From Sergeia podlipaevii (Eukaryota > Euglenozoa > Kinetoplastea > Trypanosomatida > Trypanosomatidae), in contig JASANZ010002075.1 in NCBI GenBank assembly GCA_030849805.1, positions 1 to 42,282 on the forward strand: a stretch of DNA of 42,282 bases, in the 5' to 3' direction. The notes beneath the pieces are model-generated. The model ran no database searches, was not told where the DNA came from, and saw nothing but the letters and a program-made list of their open reading frames with translations. A program made the position numbers and the translations under genes. Below, piece by piece: positions 28,045-37,642 of this stretch. Numbering within the stretch: position 1 is the stretch's first letter; every line of letters begins with the position of its first letter.

Positions 28045-28410
28045 TTCTTTAGAAAAAAAAAAAAAAAAACCAATGGTGAGAAATATAAAGAATTGAAAAA
28101 AGCATGCAAATAAAAAGGTACACGAGCCCTTTCCGTTGACGTTATTACATCTAATACTTACAAGGCATCGCAATCCGTGGAGATAAGACCCAGTGGGTGA
28201 AAGCGAAACGTCAAATCCAACGTAACGAACAATACGGTCTCTTCAGCGACTGCTGATGTGTATAGTTTCTTTTTTTTTTTACTGCTCCTCAGCGCCCTGG
28301 CATGCATGTGCGTGCATACTGTACATAAAGGCAAAAATACAAAATATATATATGAAAACAAAGGAAAGTCAGAAAAAGTGGCCAAAACAAGAGTCCCCAG
28401 ACAAAATGAA
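28045..28410. other. Spacer between coiled-coil gene and REV1 region
   Basis: 3' UTR of the coiled-coil gene plus the T17 tract. A T10 run on the plus strand is near 28270-28279. No gene besides the short ORF noted separately. Confidence 0.7.
28053..28069 (-). promoter_or_regulatory. T17 polypyrimidine tract and spliced-leader acceptor for the short ORF/REV1 mRNA
   Basis: Seventeen T on the minus strand followed by CTAAAG, so AG is at 28048-28047. A second candidate acceptor, T9 at 27938-27930 with AG at 27917-27916, would give an mRNA starting 16 bases before the REV1 ATG. Confidence 0.65.
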
Positions 28411-31359
28411 CTATACATAAGAAGCAAGATGAATCCTACCCATTCCATCGGCAAACTCCATCTCAATGCATAACTTTCCTTTGTAGTGATCGCTTAGCAA
28501 ATGTGAGCCAGCCGCCATCACTGTCTCATCATTGTCCAACACTTCGTAATGAAGAATACCATAAAAATCAGCCTCGTTGATGCACCATACGGCTTGACCA
28601 GGAGCAGGGAAGCATACCTGCGCGATCCTTCCAGCAGCATTAACAGTACGATGTGAACCTAGAACGACCACAGAGACGTCGGATGATGCACTGCCGTTAA
28701 GCCACAGTCGCAGTTGTGCCGGACTCTGCGGTGTGTCGACCGCTACCGCAACACTATGGAGCTGAAAATGTGGTGAAGAGTCACACGACAGCATCGCTCC
28801 ACGGCTCGCAGCAACAATAGACGCCCGTGAGACGGACTCCTCAATATGGATGGTGTCGCGGCTCCAATAAAGCTCCTCCATAAAAGCCCTCATCGCATCA
28901 CGTACTGCTGCAGCACGACGCTTCACGACATCGCAGGACACCTGCACTCGCTGCCGCTGCAGATAGCGGAGTAGGTCCTTGTGAGTAGAAAGTGACTCGG
29001 TGTCACTCTCTGCGCTGATAGAAGACCTTGCCACACCCAGCACACGGCATGATAGAGAAAGGAAGGAACGCCAGCTAATCTCCTCAAGATCCACAAGCTG
29101 TGCGCGGCTGCACTGCTCTGCTAGAGCCAGTTTCATCGCTAAAGCTCCAAGTCTCCATTCGTGCTCGATGCGGAGACGCCCCTGCGGCTCTTGCGCCAGA
29201 ACGAGCTCCCTTCCATGTTCACGGAGAAGGGCCTCCAGTGGAAGGAAGCGCAACTGCACCTGCTGCATCCGCAGATCCTCGGTGCAGTATGCAACAGCGG
29301 CATCGTGGCCAGCTCCGTAAGCGCACGCCCTTAGCGACAGCTCCGCTTCGTTCACGATATGCAAGCGGTGAGCAAGTTCATCCACCTCGCACGCGCGAAG
29401 CATCAGGTTCTGGTACGGAACGCTCGCCGTTAAGAACTGGATGCGCTCCGATTCCGCCTTGTGTAATCGGAGACGCGAGCGATCTTCTTCTGCAGATATG
29501 GCACTTGCCTTGATGGCGTGCCAGCTGCCCCACTTCATTGTCCCTATCGCTGCTCGCTCCACTGACTCCTGCAGTACCACCTCGCACAGATGCATGGCGG
29601 TGCGCATATAGCTCTCATTTCTGCGTATCCACCTTCTATCAGCCTGCTCCTGCGCTACCAAGAATGACAATATCAAACCTCTTCGTTCGGCTTCCTCGCT
29701 AGCCACCGCCGCGCGCCGGTATCGAACCTCCATCCGTCCAAGTTCAGCGAGCGGGACACTCGCCACGCCGCCATACGCTAGTTGCTGCGCATGCACGTGG
29801 AGCGTCAGTGCCGCAGCAAACTGTGCGTTTTCCACCGTCGCACGTTCTTCGCGTTCTGCCCTCATAAGCGCCTCAGACGCCACAGTCAGTACGACATGAG
29901 TCCAGGCACGGGACAAGTTGGAGCGCTCGTCAGCCTCTAGGGCGGCTATCCTCTCCGCCCCGGCGCGCGCATCAAGCCAGCACCTCTCCACCATACGTAG
30001 TGCATGCACTCTCAAAATGAGTCGCACTTCCTCGCCAACTATAAAGTAGCGGTCGCGTGCTTCCTCCAGTTCTAGTACGCGCGTCGCCTGGAAAGCGCGG
30101 CAGTCAGCATCAAAAAGGTGATATTGAAAGTGCAAGGCATTGAACTCCTCACCTTCTTCCTTCCAGAGAGCAGTTACTCCCCTCACGTAAGTCTCATACA
30201 GTGCTATGAAAGCGGCATCGCGCACAAGCGCTGCTTTGTGATCCACTGCATACATGGAGGTGATTGTATTAAGGCCGTTGCGGTATTCGTCATAAATATA
30301 CCGCCTCTCAAAGAGCTCTACGTTGGTCAATATCCTCACAAGGTCATGTGACTGTGAAATCTCCTTGTACACATCCCTCCATCCAATTACAAAGGCGGAC
30401 CAAACCACCTGCTGCTCAGTAGCCTCCCCATCCTCAATCATAAGTCGAAGCTGCTCCTCCTGCTCAACTAGAAAAGTTACTTGCCGTGCAAGTCTGAGCT
30501 CCCTTTCCGCTCTAGCGGCATTGGACAATGTCAGAGATGACGATGTATCTATGCTCCTCCTAACAGACTGACACAACTCCGCCTCACATTCATTGTAGAA
30601 CACCGTAAGGTGAAGCAAGCTCAGATGTTCAATCGCGTACCGATCGCGTTCTTCTGCACGGCTGATCGCCCTCACTGATGTGACGTAGTCCCGGGAATGC
30701 GAGTGCAACCATGCAAACATGTCGGCATGGTTGCGCCAGCACAATTCACGCTGTACCTCCTGTCCAACTTCCATAAAGCGTCGATTACGCGCTTCTTGAC
30801 GCTCCAACGATTCCTGAGCCCTGAGCAGCGCCCGCGCATCGCGCTCCGACCGAATCAGTTGATCGATGTCTCGCAGCACACGGCGCGTGCGCATGAAGGA
30901 GCGACGCTCTCGTGAAAGATACCGTCGAGCCACTTCTTCAGCTGCCTCAAAAGTGACTATATCCATGGGCTGCCACATTGCCACGCGCATCTCAGCGTCT
31001 ATGGCCTCTCGTCCTGCGCTCTCCAGTCGTCCTAGTGCGCCGCGCTCCTCAATATTGCACTCCTCGTATAAAAAGCGGGTGGTGAGTTTGCCCCTCACAC
31101 GGCTTTCTTGGCACCTGAGAAGCGCACGTAGTTCATCCTCGTACTGCTCTAATGCATTAACGTTTGCGAGTGCCTTGATCTCACTGATAATCTTGCGCGT
31201 CCGCCAGTTGCTGAACTTGGGAGGCGGAGGCGTAGGGATAAGTGGCCTCGGTTCAAGTTCGCGCAACATGGAGCGCAACGCCTCCTTGAGAGCCGCATCC
31301 TGTGGCCTACGAGTTTGCGCTGCACTCGACGTCAAATGATCAGCGCCGCACTCATTCAT
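28411..31359 (-). CDS. Large coiled-coil protein with degenerate internal repeats
   Basis: A 982-aa protein, Arg/Glu/Ala-rich and helical from about 20 to 870, with a Pro-rich hinge near 37-48 (PRPLIPTPPPPKF). Degenerate repeats are visible: residues 186-206 (ERQEARNRRFMEVGQEVQREL) and 430-450 share E-A-R-N/D-R...V-G-Q/E-E-V, and weaker copies begin at about 233 (RAEERDRYAI), 283 and in the later AEEDRSRL and SEEAERRG segments. The last 110 residues change character to beta-rich (VAVAVDTPQSPAQLRLWLNG to the end) and probably form a separate globular domain. I do not recognise the family. The sequence style suggests a cytoskeletal or flagellar structural protein, but that is inference. Confidence 0.85.
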   Translation of the reverse strand: MNECGADHLTSSAAQTRRPQDAALKEALRSMLRELEPRPLIPTPPPPKFSNWRTRKIISEIKALANVNALEQYEDELRALLRCQESRVRGKLTTRFLYEECNIEERGALGRLESAGREAIDAEMRVAMWQPMDIVTFEAAEEVARRYLSRERRSFMRTRRVLRDIDQLIRSERDARALLRAQESLERQEARNRRFMEVGQEVQRELCWRNHADMFAWLHSHSRDYVTSVRAISRAEERDRYAIEHLSLLHLTVFYNECEAELCQSVRRSIDTSSSLTLSNAARAERELRLARQVTFLVEQEEQLRLMIEDGEATEQQVVWSAFVIGWRDVYKEISQSHDLVRILTNVELFERRYIYDEYRNGLNTITSMYAVDHKAALVRDAAFIALYETYVRGVTALWKEEGEEFNALHFQYHLFDADCRAFQATRVLELEEARDRYFIVGEEVRLILRVHALRMVERCWLDARAGAERIAALEADERSNLSRAWTHVVLTVASEALMRAEREERATVENAQFAAALTLHVHAQQLAYGGVASVPLAELGRMEVRYRRAAVASEEAERRGLILSFLVAQEQADRRWIRRNESYMRTAMHLCEVVLQESVERAAIGTMKWGSWHAIKASAISAEEDRSRLRLHKAESERIQFLTASVPYQNLMLRACEVDELAHRLHIVNEAELSLRACAYGAGHDAAVAYCTEDLRMQQVQLRFLPLEALLREHGRELVLAQEPQGRLRIEHEWRLGALAMKLALAEQCSRAQLVDLEEISWRSFLSLSCRVLGVARSSISAESDTESLSTHKDLLRYLQRQRVQVSCDVVKRRAAAVRDAMRAFMEELYWSRDTIHIEESVSRASIVAASRGAMLSCDSSPHFQLHSVAVAVDTPQSPAQLRLWLNGSASSDVSVVVLGSHRTVNAAGRIAQVCFPAPGQAVWCINEADFYGILHYEVLDNDETVMAAGSHLLSDHYKGKLCIEMEFADGMGRIHLASYV

Positions 31360-31996
31360 GCTAGAAATATAGAGAGGATAGATTAAGCAATTGTGTTCTA
31401 GATTCCTTTTCGCTGTCTGGTGGGTTTGATCGCACTTGTAATAATTGAATTTTCCGTATCAAAGTAAAATGAAAAGTAACAAAGTGAGCGCTCCTCTATA
31501 TACGTCGTCCTAATGTTGTGACGTCTGTAGCCACCTTCTTTATTATTGTTTCTTTATGTCACGCACTGTAAGTTGATCTTCTTGTTCCTCCCTACAAAAG
31601 CAACGACAAAAGAAAGAAGCAAAACACAAGTGCAGCAAAAAAAAAGGAGTGGGTAAGCACTGTTATAAAGTAAACTAAAAATAAGAGAGAGAAAGCATAT
31701 GCGTAGTATGAGAAAGAGAGTACAGCCCAAAAAAAAAAAATGTAATGGCACAATATAAGCAGCTCAGCATGACGATCGGATGCATTTCATAGCCAATATG
31801 ACAAGGAAGGCAGACGTCTGGAAATCGGAGCATTGATATTGTTATTCGACGCTTTTTTTTCTTTTTAACTCTCGTATTAGTGTACCGCAACTGTCGATAG
31901 AGCAGTCAACATGTACAACACGCCAACGCATTATGTTAAAAAATAAATGTATCGAAGGAAACAGAAATGTTGACAAAAAAAAACATCTATGTTTGT
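31360..31996. other. Spacer between cap methyltransferase and coiled-coil genes
   Basis: Poly-A runs at 31637-31645 and 31729-31740 are the candidate pyrimidine tracts for the coiled-coil mRNA. The rest is the 3' UTR of the cap methyltransferase. No gene seen. Confidence 0.7.
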
Positions 31997-32959
31997 CTAT
32001 ACTACTATCGGGGTCTCCTTTTTCACAAAGCACAAAGACATGTACAGCGTGATCAGATTGACCTCTGCATCTGATAGCACATTCCCCTTGTTCCGGCGAC
32101 GATCTGTCTTGTAGTCTCTCAGAAAACTATCAAATGACTGCGTCATATCAGTGCACACTTTCAGTTGATACTCAGTGGCACATTCAAGCAAAAAGTCTAG
32201 CGGCACAACAAACTCGGGGCAGTCAACAAAGCCATCAAGTGTAAAGTTATATTGTGTCCCCAACACAAGGGCCCCATCATCGTTACCTTCCTCATAGCAC
32301 GGCGTGCCGTGCACCTCAATATTGTACAAGGAGTTGGCGCACCGCCCTTCCCGTACGCGGCGCGACAACGCTCGAGGGTCGACCGTGGTGGCAATAAAGA
32401 TACCGCCTGGAGCCAAGGAAGACGATACAGCTTTCAGCAAAGCACGCACGGAGTCGCGCGATCCACAGGCATAGTGAAGGGCAAATTGTATCGACACAAC
32501 GTCAAAACAGCCATAATAAGGTGACTGCGGCAACACAGAAAGCAGAAACTCTGCTGAAAAGCAATCGGCCACCGCAAATGTTCCACTGCAACCATCCATT
32601 GCGTAACTATCAAATCGACGCTGTGCTTCCGCTATGGATTCCGGTGATACATCGTAACACTCGTAGTGTGTCGACTTCAGTACTTGATTGCGAGCCAGCT
32701 TCGCCGTCGCCGCTCCCAGCGCTGGACTTTGGGTGAACAGCCATTTGCCAATATCGCCTCCCCTGCCGCTACAGAGATCGAGAATTGATGCACCTGTAGC
32801 ACTAGGACTTTGACTATGTCGCGAGTCCAACGAATACTGAATAAGCGTTCGCTTCACATAATTATTAAAGTGCCGAAAAGGGGTCTCTTGACTGGCTGTA
32901 TCACCACTCCGCAGGCGCGCCACAGTATCATACGAAGAGGAGGCAGCCGTGCTTGACAT
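31997..32959 (-). CDS. CMT1: mRNA cap guanine-N7 methyltransferase (monofunctional)
   Basis: A 320-aa cap methyltransferase that adds the N7 methyl to the mRNA cap guanosine. Family motifs: FNNYVKRTLIQYS (31-43), SAM site ILDLCSGRGGDIGKW (59-73), acidic YDVSPESIAEA (102-112), VADCFS (130-135), FDVVSIQFALHYACGS (152-167), APGGIFIATTVD (183-194), then YNFTLDG...CPEFVVPLDFLLECATEYQL. No guanylyltransferase domain is attached, so it corresponds to the stand-alone trypanosome enzyme Cmt1 rather than the bifunctional Cgm1 that modifies the spliced leader. The start at 32959 is the first ATG after the predicted splice AG at 33039-33038. Likely nuclear. Confidence 0.9.
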   Translation of the reverse strand: MSSTAASSSYDTVARLRSGDTASQETPFRHFNNYVKRTLIQYSLDSRHSQSPSATGASILDLCSGRGGDIGKWLFTQSPALGAATAKLARNQVLKSTHYECYDVSPESIAEAQRRFDSYAMDGCSGTFAVADCFSAEFLLSVLPQSPYYGCFDVVSIQFALHYACGSRDSVRALLKAVSSSLAPGGIFIATTVDPRALSRRVREGRCANSLYNIEVHGTPCYEEGNDDGALVLGTQYNFTLDGFVDCPEFVVPLDFLLECATEYQLKVCTDMTQSFDSFLRDYKTDRRRNKGNVLSDAEVNLITLYMSLCFVKKETPIVV

Positions 32960-33371
32960 GAGCCCGCGCAAAAATAAAAATTTATATGTCCCAAAGACAC
33001 TATTAAGTTGCCTGACAGTACACTACTATCCACCAAACTTAAAGTCAAAAAAAAAAAAAAGACGGAATACCGAAGAGTAAAAACAGGGTGACGGGAGCAG
33101 TGGTGCAGCTCCAAGCACACACTGTCAGAACAGATCACATAGATTACTAGAGGTATAACTCAAAATACGCGTTCAAGTGTCATCGATTATATGCACAGAG
33201 AAAAATTTCAGCTACTGACTGTAGAGTTCATGATATGTAACAATTGTGTTGTGTGTGAGTGGTGACATCGCAGAATACTATCGGCAAAATTGTAGTTGAC
33301 AAAAAATATAACAAATATAAGAGCGCGAACATACACAACAACAAAACAGAGATGTATGACCTCCGAGGAAG
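32960..33371. other. Spacer between UBA/PUB and cap methyltransferase genes
   Basis: Leader of the cap methyltransferase on the left, 3' UTR of the UBA/PUB gene on the right. No gene seen. Confidence 0.7.
33047..33060 (-). promoter_or_regulatory. Polypyrimidine tract upstream of the cap methyltransferase
   Basis: Fourteen T on the minus strand, AG at 33039-33038, and no ATG before 32959. This site supports the chosen start. Confidence 0.65.
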
Positions 33372-34451
33372 TCAAGCACTGAGAAGAGAAAGGGCATGCC
33401 GAACCACACGCATTACTACCGTCGTGCATACAAGAGCATGATTGCCTTCAGCGTCAGAAGAGAGATCAAAGTTGCACACACGCAGTACACCCACAGACCC
33501 ATCTACCGGTAGAAGGCGCTTAGAGAATGCAACAGTTGAAGTGCGAAATGTGCGTTTCTTGATATCAAGCGGATGCTCACAAATATTGCTGAGGATTGTG
33601 CGCAGTGTCTGCAGACACTGATCCCTTTCAGAGGCGTCGTTGGTGTCGTGAATGCTAGCAACTAGAGCTGGTAGGTCCTCCTCTGTCGGCTGGGGAGCTG
33701 TAAACAGCGCTTCCACGCGATCTCCAATGGCTGTGGCGGAGTCGACCACTGCACCGAGGTCCCACTGCGTGGAGATGGTGGCTGGTTGGCTTGAGCCTAG
33801 TAGTCCCTGCAGCACATTGCTAGCCTGTTGCCGCGCCGCTTCAAGGCTTTCTTCATACTCCTTCACCGCAAGGCTCCACGCCTCATCCGAAGGCTTGCCT
33901 TGGCGAACGTACTTATCGGCAATAATCTGGATTTTTACACGCTTCCGTGCTTCTGCGTTAGCGTTGCGCTCACGACGTGCGGCTTCTTGGTCGAGCTCTC
34001 GTTTAATCTCCTCCATTTTTTCTCTTGTTTCGATATTCTTCCGGCCCATGGCAATTCTGTCCAACTCCTTCTGATGCGCCTCACGCTTCTCCTCCTCCTT
34101 CTTTTCCTTGATGCGTGTTTGCATCTCAATTACCTTGGCATCACGTTCTGCCTCAGTAAGGATGCGCTTGGCTTTAATAACAACCTCAACGCCAGGCTCA
34201 AGTGGCGTATCAAGATCTGGGTGACCCTGATGCATCGTTATCCATTGTGTGCAAGTACCTGCATCGACGCATCCCGCTACAATTGATTTCTTGATGGCAT
34301 TCTCACCAAACCCGTTTGCAATTAGTGCGTCGAACAAGTCTTGTTTGATGCTGAACGATGACTTCTCGTCGTCAGAAGAAGAAATTGACACGTGTGCGTG
34401 TGCGGCTGAAGAAGCAGGGGCCCCTTTGCAGTCTTGGGGGTGCTCTGACAT
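33372..34451 (-). CDS. UBA and PUB domain protein, likely p97/VCP cofactor
   Basis: A 359-aa protein. Residues about 37-85 (DLFDALIANGFGENAIKKSIVAGC...) form a UBA domain that binds ubiquitin. A long charged helix follows (about 100-180, rich in Glu, Lys and Arg). Residues about 272-345 (QCLQTLRTILSNICEHPLDIKKRTFR...FSKRLLPVDGSVGVLRVCNF) match a PUB/PUG domain, which in other eukaryotes holds the C-terminal tail of the AAA ATPase p97. The combination is that of adaptors such as UBXN6 or related p97 partners, though the UBX domain is missing. It probably links ubiquitinated substrates to p97 in the cytosol or nucleus. Start ATG 34451; no closer ATG is competitive. Confidence 0.85.
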   Translation of the reverse strand: MSEHPQDCKGAPASSAAHAHVSISSSDDEKSSFSIKQDLFDALIANGFGENAIKKSIVAGCVDAGTCTQWITMHQGHPDLDTPLEPGVEVVIKAKRILTEAERDAKVIEMQTRIKEKKEEEKREAHQKELDRIAMGRKNIETREKMEEIKRELDQEAARRERNANAEARKRVKIQIIADKYVRQGKPSDEAWSLAVKEYEESLEAARQQASNVLQGLLGSSQPATISTQWDLGAVVDSATAIGDRVEALFTAPQPTEEDLPALVASIHDTNDASERDQCLQTLRTILSNICEHPLDIKKRTFRTSTVAFSKRLLPVDGSVGVLRVCNFDLSSDAEGNHALVCTTVVMRVVRHALSLLSA

Positions 34452-35047
34452 TGCTATTGAGTGTTTGACAAATGAATATAATATAATAACAAAATATGTG
34501 CAAAAACCGTGTATACTTTATGACGTATATCACCAAGACCTCTTGGTGTCCTACAACATTACATCCAAAAATATATTAAAAGGGGGATTTTTTAAAAAAA
34601 AGTGAATGAAAGAAAGTGTGTGAACGGCAGTGTGAAGTGTCCAACTATATATCATACCATTCCATCTCAATATATCCAGTCACATCAGGAAATGGTTCTC
34701 AGAAGTATCCTTTGAGTGAAAAATATGCTACGATATTCGTGCAAAAAAAGAAAAAAAAAACAGCGACTGGCTGCAGATTCATACCCTTCACTTTCTTTGA
34801 CAGAATTCATAATTCGTTCTGTTTCAATGAATACCTGTTGCTCACTCTCACTTACTCTTTGCGACTCAAAGGTTCTTTTCATAAAAAAACAAAAAACGAG
34901 ACTTTGTGCGAATTCCCATCTTTGATGCACGATAAGCATTCTGACAGCATCAACAACAGCAAAGCAGAATATATATCGACGGCACAAGTAATGAATGTGT
35001 ACATGTCTGTACGTCATAGAGGGCAAAGCAATAAAGCATCAAGGGAA
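34452..35047. other. Spacer between SCY1-like and UBA/PUB genes
   Basis: A8 run at 34594-34601 and A-rich stretch at 34744-34760 are candidate splice tracts for the UBA/PUB mRNA. Longer plus-strand frames here are low complexity. No gene seen. Confidence 0.7.
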
Positions 35048-37027
35048 TCACTTAAAACCAAATGCAGCCATCAGGTCTTCATCAGCAGAGTTCCTAGCAC
35101 CTGGAGAAGATGAAGAGGATACTTGTGGAACAGAGCTAATAAGCAGGTCTAATGTCATATTGTCATTGGCGTTCTTGTGTCCTGTAAAGCCACCCGGAGC
35201 TACAAACGGAACAGCAGCAGCAGCAGGAGCGGCACCAATACGCTTGAAGGGCTGCACACAGTGATCAATCATTTCCGCGCCAAAAGCTCGCAGATCAGCA
35301 CTCTCGCAAAGAAGCAAACGGGAGAGAAGCGGTATAGACTCCGCTGCGTGGTGATCAGACGACGTCGTTGCAATAATGTGGTGCAGTGTAGCCATCGCAC
35401 GCTGGGAACTACCGCAGCTCTCGGTGCTCTCGAGCGACGGGCGGCAAAGCATGTTAACGAGTCCCCTTTCTACTGCTGTCTTCCCCTCTGTTGATATGAG
35501 CACAAGACATGCATCCAAGCATTCAAAAGCACTAATCGATATGGCGGGCTGCGTGGAAGCAACGTGAATGAGCTTGGGCCCCAATCCGCTTGGTACCTGG
35601 ATCTGTGCTTGTGAGGCCCCTGAGGACGCGCGATGCAGCAGTGTAGCTAGCTCGCGCAAGCCTAGCTGCGTAAGCATAGTAGTACTGCCAGGCTCTAGTG
35701 ATTTGGCAAGCAGCGGCAGCAGAAAATTGGTCACATCACCAGAGGAGGAGAAGTGTGCGCTAAACACGGCAAACTTTTCCAACAGCTGCTGGGCCAGCAC
35801 GGCGACTGCATCCAGCGAGGGAGCACGCACAATGGCGACCACGAGAGCGCTAAAAAAGTCCCGCAGACACTTGTCAAACTCCGCCTTCGGTAGTGTAGAA
35901 CAGCACTGCAGTAAAATAGGGACTGTGTACTTGAGCATTGCCTGCTGCTTGCTCACGCGTCGCATAAGGGGGACGACATACCGCACAACTGCCGGTTCAC
36001 ATAACAGGCACGACCCAATGGCGTCGTAAATGCGCTTCAGCAAACGAAACTGAGCATCAGGGGTCAAGGTATCATATCCCTCTAGTGCTACCAACACCTG
36101 GACGGGTTCGCTTGTGAAAGGCCCAGAGGAAGCTAAACTTTTCACATGAGGTCTAGGAAGCTGGAGAAGTTGTCTAGAAAAATAGCGACCCACAGTGCCT
36201 TCGACAGTAGAGCGCTGACGTTGGTGTTCAAGGGGATTCCCAGCACACTTGAAAAGACGCGAGCCACAGAGCACTTGAGTTATTACGATTACTAGGGCGT
36301 ACACGTCCGTGTCTGGAAAAACAAGCGCCGGCGATGGGCCTTGAAAAGAAAAAAGACTGTCTGCCACGCTGTTGGAGTTTGCTTGAGTTGCATCCACGTA
36401 TTCGTAAGGCATATAGTCCAGAATTGGAGCGCCAAGACTGCAAAGTCCATAAGCCGGCGGAACAGGAGGCGGACTTGTCATAAATTCGGTGCGATGCATG
36501 GCGTGAATGCAGTCACCTATCTTCCACCTTCCATCCGCGGTGACAAATACAGACTGCGTGGTGAAGTTCAACAGCAGTATCTGAGCGCTATCATGCATGA
36601 ACTCGATCGCGCTCACACATCGCCACAGCTCTATGAGCCTCATCTGAATGTGCATGTCGCCAAGCTGTGCGATATCCAAGGTGCCCTGCACTCGCTCAGT
36701 GACAAACCATAGCTTCTTCTTCTCCTCTACCAGGGGCCTCTCCACCTTGAGTATGCCAGGATGTCGAAGCTGCGTAAGCAACGCAACACCCCGCTTAACG
36801 CCATCAATCACGTACTTGACCTCCTCGCTAGTTGCGCACACCGCAGCAACATCTTTTACGCGAAGAGTAAAAACAGATACTGGCACACCACTAGCGTCCA
36901 CAGCCCTCCGTATTTCAAAAAGGTTGTGCCGTCCACCTTTTTGCACAGAAGTTTCTTCTATCGTGTATTCATTGATGGGGTCATTGTAAAGCGCCGCCGC
37001 CACTGACTTGGTAAATTGTTTCAACAT
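35048..37027 (-). CDS. SCY1-like pseudokinase (SCYL2 type)
   Basis: A 659-aa protein. The N-terminal 300 residues have the kinase plan but lack catalysis: there is no normal glycine loop, the catalytic loop reads ILLLNFTTQSVFVT (150-163) instead of H-R-D-x-x-x-x-N, and DFG is GDC (171-173). The motifs LRHPGILKVERPL (87-99) and DVYALVIVITQVLCG in the C-lobe are as in the SCY1 family. The rest (about 330-610) is helical HEAT-like, and the tail is Ala/Pro/Ser-rich, ending DEDLMAAFGFK. SCYL2 works in clathrin and AP-1/AP-2 trafficking at Golgi and endosomes; that role here is inference. Start ATG 37027 lies 18 bases after AG 37047-37046. Confidence 0.88.
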   Translation of the reverse strand: MLKQFTKSVAAALYNDPINEYTIEETSVQKGGRHNLFEIRRAVDASGVPVSVFTLRVKDVAAVCATSEEVKYVIDGVKRGVALLTQLRHPGILKVERPLVEEKKKLWFVTERVQGTLDIAQLGDMHIQMRLIELWRCVSAIEFMHDSAQILLLNFTTQSVFVTADGRWKIGDCIHAMHRTEFMTSPPPVPPAYGLCSLGAPILDYMPYEYVDATQANSNSVADSLFSFQGPSPALVFPDTDVYALVIVITQVLCGSRLFKCAGNPLEHQRQRSTVEGTVGRYFSRQLLQLPRPHVKSLASSGPFTSEPVQVLVALEGYDTLTPDAQFRLLKRIYDAIGSCLLCEPAVVRYVVPLMRRVSKQQAMLKYTVPILLQCCSTLPKAEFDKCLRDFFSALVVAIVRAPSLDAVAVLAQQLLEKFAVFSAHFSSSGDVTNFLLPLLAKSLEPGSTTMLTQLGLRELATLLHRASSGASQAQIQVPSGLGPKLIHVASTQPAISISAFECLDACLVLISTEGKTAVERGLVNMLCRPSLESTESCGSSQRAMATLHHIIATTSSDHHAAESIPLLSRLLLCESADLRAFGAEMIDHCVQPFKRIGAAPAAAAVPFVAPGGFTGHKNANDNMTLDLLISSVPQVSSSSSPGARNSADEDLMAAFGFK

Positions 37028-37642
37028 AACCTCCTAGAAGATCGTCTCATGTGAATGACGTAGAAAAAAAAAAAGGAAAAAAAAAAAAGAATAGTGCAGC
37101 AGCGGGAATAGTGAGAAGCGATAGCATAAAAATATCAAAGTGTTGCGTAAAAAAAAAGAACATTTTTGGTGTGATCCTAGGCACAACTAAACCAAATTAC
37201 TGCCTTCGTGTTCCACTAAACAAAGTCCTTAGCAGGTTCCTGCATGACAACTTCTGCACTTCCCAAGAACTCTTTCACTCCTACACTTTTTCTTTTCTAT
37301 TTTGTTGCTTATTATGGTGGTGTTGCTCCTTTGATATAAGTACTCATAAGTAAAACGCTTGCAAAATAAAAAATAAAACAAGTAAAAGATTCACTTTTAG
37401 CTCTTCCTTAATCATTTTCTATACACACAACCAACGACAACGCGCAATAATACACAAAAAAAAAAGTCAGAGTAAACACAAAGCGGTGAAATGTAAGTTT
37501 GTACGTACAAGATCAAAGACATCAGAGTACATAAACAGAAAAAAAAAACAGATAAAGAAAACGTAACAAAATAAAAAAGAAACAGAAAAGCAGCACCAAA
37601 AAAATCACTGTAACACTAAACAAAAAAATAATTCAATGGCTG
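37028..37642. other. Spacer between PFKFB-like and SCY1-like genes
   Basis: Very A-rich on the plus strand at 37455-37465, 37535-37550 and 37600-37630, the 3' UTR of the PFKFB-like gene. No gene seen. Confidence 0.7.
37063..37089 (-). promoter_or_regulatory. Double polypyrimidine tract upstream of the SCY1-like gene
   Basis: Two long T runs split by CC on the minus strand. AG at 37047-37046 would place the ATG 18 bases into the leader. Confidence 0.65.

Noticed and set aside
34616..35113. 165-codon plus-strand frame
   Set aside because: Lies in a 3' UTR, low complexity, runs antisense into the SCY1-like gene end.
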